A program made the translations under genes and the position numbers. A stretch of DNA of 64,000 nucleotides. It comes from Chrysomallon squamiferum (Eukaryota > Mollusca > Gastropoda > Neomphalida > Peltospiridae). Shown in pieces: positions 51,543-64,000 of the stretch; the stretch's first letter is position 1; the number at the start of each line of letters is the position of its first letter. The stretch lies in NCBI GenBank assembly GCA_012295275.1, contig CM022670.1, forward strand, positions 24,006,255-24,070,254. Reading direction: 5' to 3'. The notes under the pieces are model-generated. The model was not told the origin of the DNA, searched no databases, and saw only the letters and a list, made by a program, of their open reading frames with translations.

Positions 51543-54500
51543 CACAAAAACTTAACCATTTGGTTCATCTGTTGTTGTTTTTTTAAAAATAATCTTATCT
51601 TGGTGTTTTTGTTAACAAAATTTATCATTTCAGTTACAGCTATTTATTTTGTTCATCCTCGTCTAAAAAAACAACTGCTGCTAGTGTATTATTTTAAATT
51701 CACTCCATTCTTTGACAAAGGAATTATCTTAGTGGTATCCTCCCAAAAGGTACATTGGTCAATAGTCATTTAATAATCATCATTCTTCTTCTTCTTATTA
51801 TTATTATTACTATATTAAAAATATTCTTCTTTAGTAACGGTGATTTATAATTATACATTGATATCTTAACATCTTCATAAAGATATTTTATTACAATTAT
51901 TTATTATACAATTTTTTTTTTTTAAAGAGAGTTGTTTTCAATTTTAAAATCAAAATCACTGAATTGTGAAAACAGAATAACAAAGAGTTAATTCAGTGTA
52001 GTGTAAAAATTAAAATACACATTATCTCAAGTGCTAGTGGAAACCTAAGAAGCAAGATATAAGAAAGCTATTTAATATCTTTACTGTACAGATAATATAA
52101 AGAGTAATTAAAAAGACAACCACCACAAAAATTGTTAATTAATCACATTAGAATTAAAATAATAATAATAATAATAAGGATAAATGATTTTTTTTTTTTT
52201 TTAAATTAACAAAAATTAAGTATTAGTAAAGATTATATTTGTAGAAAGGTTTATAAAAATTAATAATAATAAACACAAAAGACCACAACGTAATGAATAC
52301 TGAAAAAAAGGAAAGAAGAAACTGACAACAAAAAAAAAACAAAAAAAAAATAAAAGAAACAAAAAGAAAATTTATGGATAAACAAGTTCCAGAGGCTATA
52401 CAAAATATTTAATAGGAACGACTGCTTGTCTAACATCACCATAAAATGTTTGTTTGTTTTTTATTTTAAACATATTTGTTACGTTTTTGTTGGTTTTTTT
52501 TTTTTTTTTGGTAATGAATAAAAAATAATCATTATAATGATATGAAAAAAAAAAAAAATTGCAATCTGCAGTTTTTTGACAGGTTATTCTTATTAATTAA
52601 CTTATAGGGATTACCATAAACAATGTTCTGTACTGAGAAAGATAATAGAGAAACCTACAGAACTGGCTGAAATGAAACTGCTTATTGTGTTAGTGAAAGG
52701 GATTAAATTTCACCTAATGACTCTGCCCCAATCAGTGAACTAGAATATAAAACCAATTGGATATTTTACTGAATAAAAAACAGTCTCTGTTTTAATTTCA
52801 CAAAGAAGTCTTATTAATTAACTCCATTCAAAATTAATCTCTTTTACCTTTAATGTTACATAAAGGTCACAATTTTCTCTTCTTGCATACATAAACTGGT
52901 CACAATAAACTGAGTTAAAACAAAACATATAGTTTATCACTATTTTATATTATTTCAAAATTTTGCATACTCAATTTTTTTCTATCTAAACAAATCAGTG
53001 AAATTGCTATGGCTTTATGAAAAGATTTATGAAATAGAAAAATTACCCGTACCACATGAGATACAAAAATGAAACAATAGTTTTAATCAGTATAATCAAA
53101 ATGACATGTTCTTTGACATCTCACATGACCAAGAAAGGTTAATATAATTTATGATTGGTCATAACATTTAAGATTTTTCTAAGTAAGTATTTATTTAATT
53201 TTTAAATTTAAAATGTATTTAAATTCCAGAAATTTTAGTTTTTGTAAATTTACTATGTAATCATCAATAGAAAAGAAATTCTATTTGGCACTAAATATTC
53301 AGGCTGTTAAATAATTAACTGATTTTCTTCTTTTAATACATCTTTGGTATGAAGGCAAAATGGTGGAACAAAATAACTGAAAAAAATAGATGCAGCTATG
53401 AATTACTGTTTCCAATGTGTTATTCAACAATATTTAAATTTGATTCATTAAAAAATGTTTAAAAAAACAAACAACATAGAAAAACAGCTGTATTAAATTT
53501 AGGAAAATCTATGTATAAGTATATATTTACTCTTTTTTTTTGTTTAAAAGAATGTCACACACATGACACACACAAAATTGGGGAATTATGAAATATTTTG
53601 TTTGCACTGTTTTGTAAGTAGCCCTCTGTTTTGTCAAATGTCTGAAATTATAAGCTTATTAGTTTTATAAAATTTAATACTGATGATTTATATCCAAAAG
53701 ATTTAAAATATATCAGAACAAGAATCAACACTGCACAACAGGTGGATTAATAATATTTGTGTAACAGACAAGTTGAGAACGAAGAGCAACTAAAGAGGTT
53801 AAAAAAGAAATAGCAGAGACTACAGCTAAGCAAATAATTACCTTCCTTACCTCTGCTTTCATTTTTTTTGAGGAAAATGAATTGACAGCTACATTTAGAT
53901 GCAATTACAGTCTATAAAACATAATACAAATAACCATTCAAAATTTTGGGGAAATAAACTGTTAATATAATCATGCATGTTTTTACCAGAAATGATAATA
54001 TTTAATCTCCAAACATTAATATATTAAAAATAATAACAAAAATACTTTAACAAACACAATAATATATTTTTTTTCATTTAGCTAACGATGAAGTGAATAA
54101 AATATTATTTTCATTAGTTATCTTATTAAAATGTTTACATCAAGTCTTGAAATGAATACAAGATTTCCCTCAACGGATCAGTTATTTCATTTATTCAATA
54201 CATTGACTGGATAATCCGTTGTCAGGTACAGACAGTCAGGTTACTGACATGAATCCACTGTGTACGGACAAGCTCTAGCAGATCATGTAGTTATTCGGAT
54301 ATACATATACAAAAAACTAGGCAATGAAACATGATAATGATAATAATCATAATCTACATATTTGTTACTGTTTTGATGCTGCAAGAATAAATTTAAAATA
54401 TCATATTTACTATCTAAAATATCATTGTAGAGATGGTAATAATATTTATAATCTTTCAAATACTTGTAAAATGAACAACAGAATGAGTGGTTAATGACAT

Positions 54501-55611
54501 ATAAATATATTTTAAAAGTAAAAATAGTTAATTATGCATAAAACATGGATATTTTCACCTAAACAACAATGATGATAAACATAAAAGTAAACCTAGTGTT
54601 CCTAAGTACTGCCCATGCAGGTTATTTTGAAATATTATCAACTGGCCACAAGGGATCTAACAAAAAAGAAAAAACAGAATTCAAAAAAATAAAAAGAGGA
54701 AAAAATGTCACATGCTTTGATGTAAGTGCTATGACATACCAATATGAATGAGATAAACTCAAACTATGCAGAAGAGGACAGAAAAATTAAAATGAAAATC
54801 AATTAATGTGTAATAAAAATAAATTAGCGAAGACTATTTAACATGTTAATGTCAGACAAAATTTAGCAAAATAATGTGGCAAACTGATGCACATGATTTA
54901 CAACTCAAACATTTAATAATGTTTAAAAAGGAGTATTAATGATAAATAATTATATACTTCATTCACAGAACTACTATAAATTAAATAAATACAGCTGTTT
55001 CTATTTAAAAAATATATATATGTATGTATGTATTTTTTTTAATGATTATTACTTTCAAACAAACCAAAAAAAAAAAAAAAAATTTAAAAAAAGTCTATCC
55101 AAACATGTGCAAACATTTACTGGAAATAAATGGTAACATTATTTTTAGTAAAAGTAACATCATGCTATTTGATTAGTGACTTATGGGTAATTTGTATTGA
55201 CTTTGAATGAAACTGAAATTTTAATATATTTGATGGTACACAGGGAAATCATGGGTGGTGGACAACTTTTTCAAAAATGATGTTATTATTTAGTAAAATG
55301 AGGAGAAAAAAGATGAGAGAAAAAAAATAAAATTAAATTATCTTATTTAGTTTTGGAGATAAGCAACTTTGAGTAATTACATAACTGACCACCATATTTG
55401 CCAAGAATGAGCATGAAAGCTGAGCAACATTTTAATAACTGTCTATAAATTTTGCTTAGCAAGTGTCTGATATGAAAATAACAAGAAAGACTCACAAAAG
55501 TAAAAGAAACTATTCATTTTAAATACAAAATGTTTATAAAAGAATGAAAACAGGTTGAAAATGACGATTTCCCAGAATAAAATGGGTGAGTGAAGTAACA
55601 AATGTACATAT

Positions 55612-55680
55612 GTTTGTATGTATGTATGTATGTATGATTGTATGTGTGTATGTGTTTATGTATGTATGTATGTGTTTGTG

Positions 55681-55714
<34 letters not shown>

Positions 55715-55723
55715 TGTATGTAT
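55612..55723. repeat. (TATG)n microsatellite
   Basis: Interrupted tetranucleotide array. The Ile-His-Thr-Tyr and Met-Tyr-Val-Cys ORFs over it come from the repeat. Confidence 0.95.
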
Positions 55724-56569
55724 CCACAGTATGAGTATCAGCATTTATATAGGTGATCATATATTATTATATAACATTAATCATTATATTGTCACTCACA
55801 GAGTTGCCTTATTTGTCACAAGAGTAACACGGTGATGTTAAAAAAAGAGAAAAAAGTAAGTGCCAAATAAAGGCAATCCTTAATTTAATCAGCAGTGTTC
55901 AGTAACTTACGTATCAATGGCGTAAATCGTAATAATGATGTTATTGTTATGTTAATATGCTTCTTATGACTGACAGACTTACTTCAGTTCTTCAAACGGG
56001 ATTGAAAGATGTTTGTCTGCTCCAGGTAATGTATATAAGTTATCTTCAATAAGTAGGCAGTAATATTTAAAACTTCCTGGATCTGATACAATAACCTCGG
56101 ATTAAAAAATGGTAAGCTTCGTATATTGACGTTTCGTCAATACAAATAAACTGGTACTTTATACAAATGTAAATAAGCGATACAAAACAAAAGAATCGGT
56201 TTAAAAGGCACCACTGACTTGGTGACGAGTTTGTAATACTTGAAAGAAGACTAGTATACATTATCGTATATCTTATTAAAGATAATAAAGTATCACAGCA
56301 CTATCATTCAAAATTTACCAGTATTGATACTGTCAATGTTTATTTTTAGATCTGAATTTTTAAATTTTGAAATATTTTATTTGAAGCAAAGCCGGAAATA
56401 GTATTTGTATAATTTAGCTGAAACTGTGTTACTCACTTACTGTTAGTCATAGTGATAATAATATTACTAATAGTGATATTGATAGTAATACAGTTATGTT
56501 ATAACATATATATATATATGTTTTCGTTTGTTGATCCCGTTTTCTTTTATAGAATGCAACATATTTGAA

Positions 56570-56709
56570 ATGAATGTTCCAAAGAAGAAAGAAAGTGGTT
56601 CAGAAGCACCATTTGATCTCGAACAGCCATTTATAATGAGATTACCTCCAGTTAGTTCGCATATATTGAATATTATAAATAAAGGAATTTATTATTTTTA
56701 TTAACCTGC

Positions 56710-56768
<59 letters not shown>

Positions 56769-59700
56769 TTTTTTTATTTGCTGCTGTCAAAAAAAAAAAA
56801 AAAAAAATCTTTGCAATTTGATTTTATATGCAGTATGGTAAAATTGGAATTTACATCTTGTTTTGACAAAAGCATTTAAAATTTTTAAGTGATTGTACAA
56901 ATATTAGCATAAATTCAGCATATTTTTGGCAAAAAGTTTTTTTTCAAGGTAGGGGGCATGTATTGTTATTTTTAAATGTCTCTTATATTGGCACTCCAAC
57001 AACTAACAAGGTAGGTCATTTCATCTAAAATAATATCTGTTACTTCATCTGAACTTTTTTTTTCACAAGCAACAACAACAATGAAATAAAATAAATCACA
57101 GCAGATTATCATAATTTGTTTTGTGATAATCAAGATCTAAACTGCATATATACATTCACTGACTAAGGCATGAAGATCTCTTCAGGAGCAATTTTTTTTT
57201 TTTTTTTTCAAATAAAGTGGATCTATTAAAAAGCATGGTACCAAGGATCATGGACTGTGTAACCATATTAATTTATTGAGATTGTATCCAAAGAATGCTT
57301 AACTATAGTTAATCAATTTTCATGTGAACTGTCAAGTATTATATGTAACCTTCTTAACTCATTTTCAAACAGGAAAGTAATGATGTTGTTAGCTTTTATA
57401 TTTAAAAAATAATTATTATTATTGCAGATATAAAATACTACTCTACTGAAAAGAACAGTTTTGGGATTCAAAATTGCATAAAGCAGGACAGATATTTTTA
57501 TTGATATTATTAATGATATTATTAATAATTTATAATTCTCTTTTGCTTCAGGGTCCAGCTATTGCTTTAAGACGAGATGTTCAGTCTGGAGCTATGAATC
57601 TGAGGGATAAATTAAGCATTGAGATTCAGCATGACATGAGACATGCTAGAGTCCGTTGGGGTGGAGAAGTATTGAATGCAAAGGTCTCAAAGTTATTCAT
57701 TTTTCTGAACATTGTATGTAAAATAAAAATAAAATATATAGGGCTAATATAAAGCAAAATTCTGTTGATCTTTTATTTGTTTGTTTTTATTAGATTTTTA
57801 TCCTCCCATCTTAATAAATTGTCAGACACAGATCTGTATATGTACTAAAAAGTAAAATTTATACTGATCATTTTTTTTTAATGCACATTTTAGTTAGTTG
57901 ATTTGCCATGTATTGTGGAATGCCTCAAAACAGTGGACAAGAAAACATTTTATAAAACAGCTGACATTGCTCAGGTAAGATATTTTATCTGGTTTTATCT
58001 GATTATATTTTTGATGTTTATCAAATTTGTAACTGAAAACAAAATGGACATTAACATTATATTTAAAACATCTTGTATTATTTAAGGTTTTGTACATTTA
58101 AAAATAAATTTGATATATTACATTTTTTTTATGTGCAAATCATTTTGTAAAATTATTTTATGGTTTAGTACATTTAGAAAAATCAGTTTGTAGATTCAAA
58201 AATATTTTTCAGTTTTCATTTTTTTATGTGCAGAATCATTTGAGTTGAAAATGAAATTTTACATTATTTTATTTTATAAACATTTATTATTAATTTTATT
58301 TAATAAAAAATTTACTTTATTTGGATAAAATCTTTATTTATCTTTATTTTTTTATTTTTTTTGATTCATGTTACAAAAATATCAATTTCATTAAAAAAAA
58401 AATGTTTTTTTTGTTTTCATATTTATTATATGAACTGATGGGGCACTCAAGAAAAATTCAATAACATTTTGGGGCTGGGTTGGATTCGGACTACTATGGC
58501 ATTTTAAAGACAAAAAAGCATATGACAATAAAATAACACTCACCTGCTGTTTGCAAAACATAGAGTGGCCCAATTTTATTTAATACAAAAATGTCAGTGT
58601 TCTACAGTTTTTAAAAAGGCATTAAAGTTATTTGTGAGTAAATCATTGGTTGGGTGGATTCATTATCTTTCACATTTTATAAGTAATTTGTTCAGTAAGT
58701 GAATAATATAGGATTATCATTGATTTTAATTTGAAGGACATTGCTCTGTTTTTAGTTAAATATCATTTTCATATAGTAAAATTTAGGTACAAGTAACAAT
58801 GTTTTCACATCCCACTGGTGAGGTCATAAAGCCTGAGCCAAAAATATTAAACACTGGCTATGATGTGTTACACAAAATGTTCTCTATATTGCCCTATATG
58901 TAAAATTATATGTTGTCTTTCTGGTGCATTTTGCTTGAATAATAGCTCTGGCCTTGGCTGAGCAATTTCTGAAAAGGGTCAATTTTACTGACTTTATTCA
59001 GATATTCATTCTTTTTTTAAATCGTAAGTTTGAGAAAAATCTATAGATGACAATATTGTCCAGTGCATTATGTAAAAAGTGATGTGAATATGAACCTGAG
59101 GTCAGGTGTTTGGGATTTCAACATTTAATTGCCTTAAATCACTGTTTACATAACTGACATACTTTGTTGTTACAGTCTTGTTCTTGTATTTTGAATGGTT
59201 TTTATATAACAACATGCTGTTTTACTTTATTTATTAATCTGCTGTTACAGATTTTAATAATCTCATCATATCTATAGTTCTCATATTTTTTATTTATGTT
59301 ACATGTGAAAACTATAGAAATTAATTCTTGTAATTAGTGTTTGTTAACAGGTCATAAAATATTTAATATAAATGTTAGAAAGCTTCTTCTGGTATCATTG
59401 GAAAGGTCTTTCATGCTGTTTCTAGAAGTAACAAATTAGTCAAGATTCAATCAGTTTGAATTTTTTATTATTAATATTTTTTTAATTATATTTTTGTCCT
59501 TAATTGTTTTAATGTAAATATTTTGCTTACCATTTTCAGACCAGTATATGGCAGCCATTTTTATTAGCTTCCATAAGTGGCTTTCATAGACAGGCTTGTA
59601 TGTATCTTAAATTTATTGTTTTGTTTTTGTATTATAATGAATAATTTGATTTTTGCAGATACTTGTGTGTTCAGCTGATGATGACTTTGGTGCAGATGAA

Positions 59701-62326
59701 AATGACAGTCCTAAAAAGAAAGACAAAGATAAAAAGTTTTTGTGGAATCATGGCAGTATGTGGTATTTTTTTTTATCTGTTTGTGAACATTAACAAATAT
59801 GTCTTATTGCTTATTAGATTTTATTATTTTATTTAAATGATTTTTGCACTGCTACTAAAATTTGTTGTAAGTGTAGATTTATTAAAAAAGTTTTAATGGA
59901 TTATCATTTACTTTTCTTATTAACAGTATTTAATAATTCTGTGTTGATAGTTGTTTTAGTAATAACTATTATACATGTATTAAAATTTAAAATACACTGA
60001 AAGCAATCAGAAAAGAATAATGTTTACTTTTTTTTTTTATAGTTACTCCACCACTGAAAAATGTCAAAAAAAGAAGGTTCAGAAAAACTTTGAAGAAAAA
60101 GGTTACTAGATTGTTAAACATATGAAGTGGAGAAATGTTATTTTAAATAAATTATAATACTCTTATTTGTTAAAGTTGGACAAAGACATCAGTACTAAAC
60201 TTCAGTTTTCATTGTTTAAATGAATTATCTATCACCAATCAGAATACAATTAAATTTATAATTTGATTAAATATACTTTGCATAACTTGAAAGTGACTTT
60301 TTGCTTTTAATAAATTTATAACTGCAAATACATATAATAGAAATATGAGATGGGACTCAGTCATAATTAATGAATAATTGAATATTTGTTAAAGCAGTAA
60401 TTCTCGACCTGGCTAGCAGCATACTTTTGTAACTCTGAAAGAACATAGGACAGTGTTAAAAATAGTATTTTTATATAATTAATTGAAAATGTATAAATAC
60501 ATTATGTAGTTCACTGTATTTTTGCAGTGATATAAAACTCGACCTTAAATATCATTTAAGTAAATGCTTCAAAAGGTTAATAATCACTGTGTTATTGACA
60601 TTATATTATTTTACAATAATGAAGAATAATGAAGAATAAACCAGCCTCCATTGCTGAATTGCTACATTAGATCTTTCAAAGGCATATACATCAGCCTGGT
60701 CAGGCTGTTTACAGAATTATTGCATCTTGGTTTTGTATCTTCTAGTATATGGATCAGCCAGATATTGAGAAAGAAGTGAAAAGATTATTCCGTTACGATG
60801 CTGAAGCAATTGATGTCAAATGGGAAGTAATTAATGAGGAAGATAAAACCACCTCACAAAACAACCAGTCTAATTCTGTTGTTGAGGCTAGTGGCTCAAT
60901 TCATAAACGCGAAGGTCATCTAACAAGAAATGACAGTTCTCTTATGGATGTAGGTTAGTATTTTGCAGTGTTGTTTTAAGAGATGTCATTATTTATGAAT
61001 GGATTTTTATTTTTATCTGTATACAAATAAATAAAAGCTTTGTTACATTTAGTATTATAGATTTCAGACAAACTTCTGTTATTATCTTGACTGAACTGCC
61101 AGATAATACCAGCAAGATAAGATGTCTTGCTGAAGACATGTGCCAGATTACAATAGCTTAATCTGTTTCAGTCCTTTCTGATTTCAGTTAAATATCTGAT
61201 CTGTGTGAGAGTCTGTTTATTTAAGATTTAGTAACAATTGTCTTTAAGTAATGACTTGATATTTTCCTAGCGTCTTACTTTGGTGAGGTTAGCAGTTCAG
61301 AAGATGAGGATGACAAAGACATAAATATAATGGATTCTGGAGATGAGGAGGTGTCACATGACCCTTCAACACCCAAGATGGCTTACCCTAGCAGTGTTGA
61401 TCGTGCACCCAGTGAGAGCCAGGATAATACAGCAGATACAGATACAGGTATGGAATACAAATCAGATTTAACAATTCATACAGACCTTTTTGAAGTAATA
61501 TGTTTAAATAGTTAATGTTATAAGAGAATAAATTTTTATGCTTTAAATATTTCAGCTGTGTTACAGAATAGACTGGTAGAACTGAGTAATCAACTGGTTG
61601 AAATCAGAGAGAAACGAGATGAACATGAACAGCAAATTGCAACTCTAGATGATAACAGCCTCTTGGTAAACAATATCACTATATCATGTTAGAAAAAATT
61701 AAATAAAGAGCGTATGATACTTTCCTTAATTAAATCATTTATTGAAAAGTGATGATATCTGGTTTTAATCATAATAATTAGTAATGAATGATACATTGTT
61801 TTCATCTTATTGTGATACTTGTGGGATTTTGACTCAGATTTGTTATTTATCTTTTTATTTATATAACTTATACAGTTTCATTATAAATATGCTAATTGAT
61901 TTGTTAACAAACAAAATGATATTATATTGTAAGGATTAACAATTTTAACTGTTCTCATTGTATTTGAATTAATAGGAAGGATTACAGTTGGAGCTTCGTC
62001 AACTGGTTCAGGCAGAGAATGAAAAAGCTAAGGAGGTAAAATTTATTTTACTACTGAATGTTTATTTGGTGATTTCTAGCTGAAAAACAAATAATAATAA
62101 TAATAATAATGTTTATATCAAGCTCTTTTGATTTCCATCAAGAAATCAGATATTTTATTTATTAAAATATTTTAAAATAAATTTGTATAGGGGTAAAACA
62201 CAGCAGTGTTTAACTTGTCATTATCCATTTTTTATTGCACTGTTGATAGGTGGTTTACAAAATATTTATTTCTTTCTGTTTATTTTATAGTTTGAAATCC
62301 TGTCTGCTATGCTGAATCAGGGTTGA
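56570..62326 (+). CDS. TAF7: Transcription initiation factor TFIID subunit 7
   Basis: Nuclear TFIID subunit that binds TAF1 and restrains its acetyltransferase activity until initiation. Ten coding exons: 56570-56650, 57552-57683, 57894-57974, 59659-59755, 60043-60101, 60746-60953, 61271-61447, 61556-61665, 61976-62035 and 62291-62326, 346 residues (human 349). The N-terminal TAFII55 domain is clear: LEQPFIMRLPP, LVDLPCIVECLKTVDKKTFY, KTADIAQ, then the basic stretch FLWNHGITPPLKNVKKRRFR and DIEKEVKRLFRYDAEAIDVK. An acidic region (SSSEDEDDKDINIMDSGDEE) follows, then a C-terminal coiled coil (LQNRLVELSNQLVEIREKRD, LQLELRQLVQAENEKAKE). The start at 56570 gives MNVPKKKESGSEAPFDLEQP; a tiny upstream ORF begins at 56554 in the same exon. 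An AATAAA lies near 62569. Confidence 0.95.
56712..56767. repeat. (CA)n microsatellite
   Basis: About 28 CA units in TAF7 intron 1, followed shortly by an A run at 56790-56807. Confidence 0.98.
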
Positions 62327-64000
62327 ACAAATGAAATGGATAATCATTTGAATGATGATGTCCTTCACTGACTCATTGCTCCAGTCATTATTCACAACAG
62401 TTAAATACATATGTGAAATGTGTTGATTTGGGTTAACTGATCTTGGCTACTGTATACAACAACATGAGCAAGCTTTTCATCTTTAATGAAGAAACCATTT
62501 CAGAACACTAGAGGGAATACATAACTTGAGATACACAAACAAAAACATGATGTTTAACAATTTTGCTAAATAAAATATAAGCAGAATCCTTGAATACTGA
62601 GACATTCTGACTAGGAACTGAATCTGCTTATTAGAAGAAAATGGGAAATTGTGTCAAAATCTGAAATTGAACTAAATTTTAAAAAAATGATATCCAATTA
62701 CAATACGTAATTAAGGAATATCTTTAATTTACAATTTTTGATCAAATGTTTGTTTTGCACATGTACTATATATATATATATATATATAGTAAGGTCAAAA
62801 CAAGAATTAAGATTTTTAACTCAAATGTTTTTACATAAAAGCAAAATGGAGAACTGGATGATTTAAAATTTTAAGTGAACTGTACAAAATTTTAAAAAGT
62901 ATTCTTAAATGTGATATAACCACATATGTGAATGTAATAATAATGAGAAAAAAATAATTCTGCTGTTGCATTTTCTTTGTTTTAAATCTTACAATTATAA
63001 GGTAGTGTGCCAGTCTCAAACCACAGTACCATCAGTATGGATGTAAATGGAGTCAGACTTGTAGGTGAATAATATAGTTTATTTTACAGTACATGAAATA
63101 AATAAAATGGCTGAAAACTTACAACTCAAAAGCTATAATTGTAATAAATTACAAATTCTGCTTGAAGTAATATTAATAATTTAAAAAATTAATTGGCTTA
63201 ACAATATATACTGATCTAGCTCATTAATCTGATTTTACAGGTAGATTCTAGTTAGAAGAAATATATACAAAAAAAAAAAAAACAGAAAAAAATAGTAAAA
63301 GAAATATTTCAAAATTTGGAACATCAAACAAAACATAGGTTTTCTACCCAAGGGTTGCGAGATCGTTCTTGAGCAAGGGTATGTTTCAAGCCTTTTTTCA
63401 ACTTGACTTGGAAGGAGGAATAAATAGGTGTAGATAGGTTTAGGACCCGTCATAGTGAATATAGATTCCTTTTGTACTATCTCTGGTTTATGAAAATATA
63501 GTAATCCTAGATATTATTGAATCAAACATAACCAGTGATTTAAAACAATAGGATGAAAACCAGTGATTTAAAACAATAGTATTACATACTTTTCTTATTT
63601 GTGTAGAATAGAGAAATAATAACCATTGTTTCCTATACTATAAAGGTCAGAATATATATGTTTTAAAGTAATTAGTGGGGAGTAAGTTCTAGCAAGATAA
63701 AGATGACTGCCTTTTATGGGGAGCTTTTGTTAGCACTGGGGACTATGGTCATATCACATGACCATATATGGCAACTGCTGCCTGGAATTTAAGGGGGCCA
63801 TTCTCAGAGAGCACTCTGACCTTGGACATTGCAGGACCTTAAAAGTTGCTAATGAAGGTGGCAACACTGGTTATGTGTGTTTTGCAACTATATAATTTTT
63901 ATGATAATGTTTTATGAACCTGGTCAGTTGTATATATTAATATTACAATATCAGCGATTCCCTAGTATTAAAGCCCTTTAATTGGAAACCCTGTCTTGTT
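62327..64000. other. 3' flank of TAF7 and unassigned sequence
   Basis: TAF7 3' UTR up to roughly 62575, a (TA)n tract at 62768-62789, a 28-base-period duplication at 63531-63578 and a less AT-rich block at about 63690-63880. That block contains an imperfect inverted repeat (atggtcat...atgaccat, 63743-63766). I cannot assign it; a repeat family or exon continuing to the right is possible. Confidence 0.45.

Larger units (their letters stand above)
50336..56569. other. Intergenic, 6.2 kb, divergent region between the NIPA gene and TAF7
   Basis: No supported gene over the whole stretch. It holds A-rich and T-rich tracts (50860-51000, 51908-51926, 52187-52203, 52497-52510), (AAT)n-like tracts, the 79-base duplication at 51385-51542 and the TATG array at 55612-55723. 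The TAF7 upstream exon and promoter must lie at the right end: an acceptor ends at 56552, so TAF7 has at least one 5' untranslated exon further left that I could not place. Confidence 0.5.

Noticed and set aside
55514-55835. ORFs rich in Ile-His-Thr-Tyr or Met-Tyr-Val-Cys
   Set aside because: Translation of the TATG microsatellite, not a repeat protein.
58440-58575. tRNA-derived SINE, suggested by gggttggattcggac
   Set aside because: The match to a B box is poor, no A box lies at the right distance and no tail follows.

Overview
This window is animal nuclear DNA. It is strongly AT-rich, with intron-rich genes (canonical GT...AG introns from about 100 bases to 1.8 kb), many microsatellites, A/T homopolymer runs and small non-autonomous DNA transposons. 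The gene set (complex I, TFIID, RNA polymerase III, axoneme, very-long-chain fatty acid elongation) is that of an ordinary metazoan. Microsatellite style and the tyrosine-motif receptor tail at 4907-7199 suggest a spiralian, perhaps a mollusc. That placement is an inference and cannot be settled from sequence alone.

Layout, left to right. (1) 7-2435, minus: the 5' part of LMBRD2, running off the left edge, with a Tc1/mariner-type MITE in an intron. (2) 4907-7199, plus: an unrecognised single-pass membrane protein with a tiny ectodomain and a long cytoplasmic tail of about 63-residue repeats carrying acidic Y-L-(T/N)-P motifs. This is the most interesting object here. (3) 8316-9888: two GC-richer relics, one a 166-codon minus-strand frame broken by two stops. 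(4) 10864-11295, plus: CRCP (RPC9), without introns in its coding sequence. (5) 13255-14968, plus: NDUFB6. (6) 17995-21114, minus: ALKBH7. (7) 21927-31869, plus: CFAP57 in 19 coding exons, with a one-base frameshift in exon 2. (8) 34096-40731, minus: TECR in 12 coding exons. (9) 45723-50335, minus: a NIPA-type magnesium transporter in 6 exons. (10) 56570-62326, plus: TAF7 in 10 exons. The last 1.7 kb is TAF7 3' flank and unassigned sequence.

Arrangement. Four pairs are divergent: LMBRD2 with the membrane protein, ALKBH7 with CFAP57 (ATGs 812 bases apart), TECR upstream sequence facing open intergenic DNA, and NIPA with TAF7. NDUFB6/ALKBH7 and CFAP57/TECR are convergent. I see no operon logic and no functional cluster: each gene belongs to a separate housekeeping or ciliary pathway. 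Exon joins were worked out by hand from phase and GT/AG sites. Summed exon lengths are multiples of three for LMBRD2 (partial), the membrane protein, NDUFB6, ALKBH7, TECR, NIPA and TAF7. CFAP57 comes out exactly one base too long, matching the frameshift seen.

I see no rRNA, tRNA, CRISPR array, complete autonomous transposon or viral gene.
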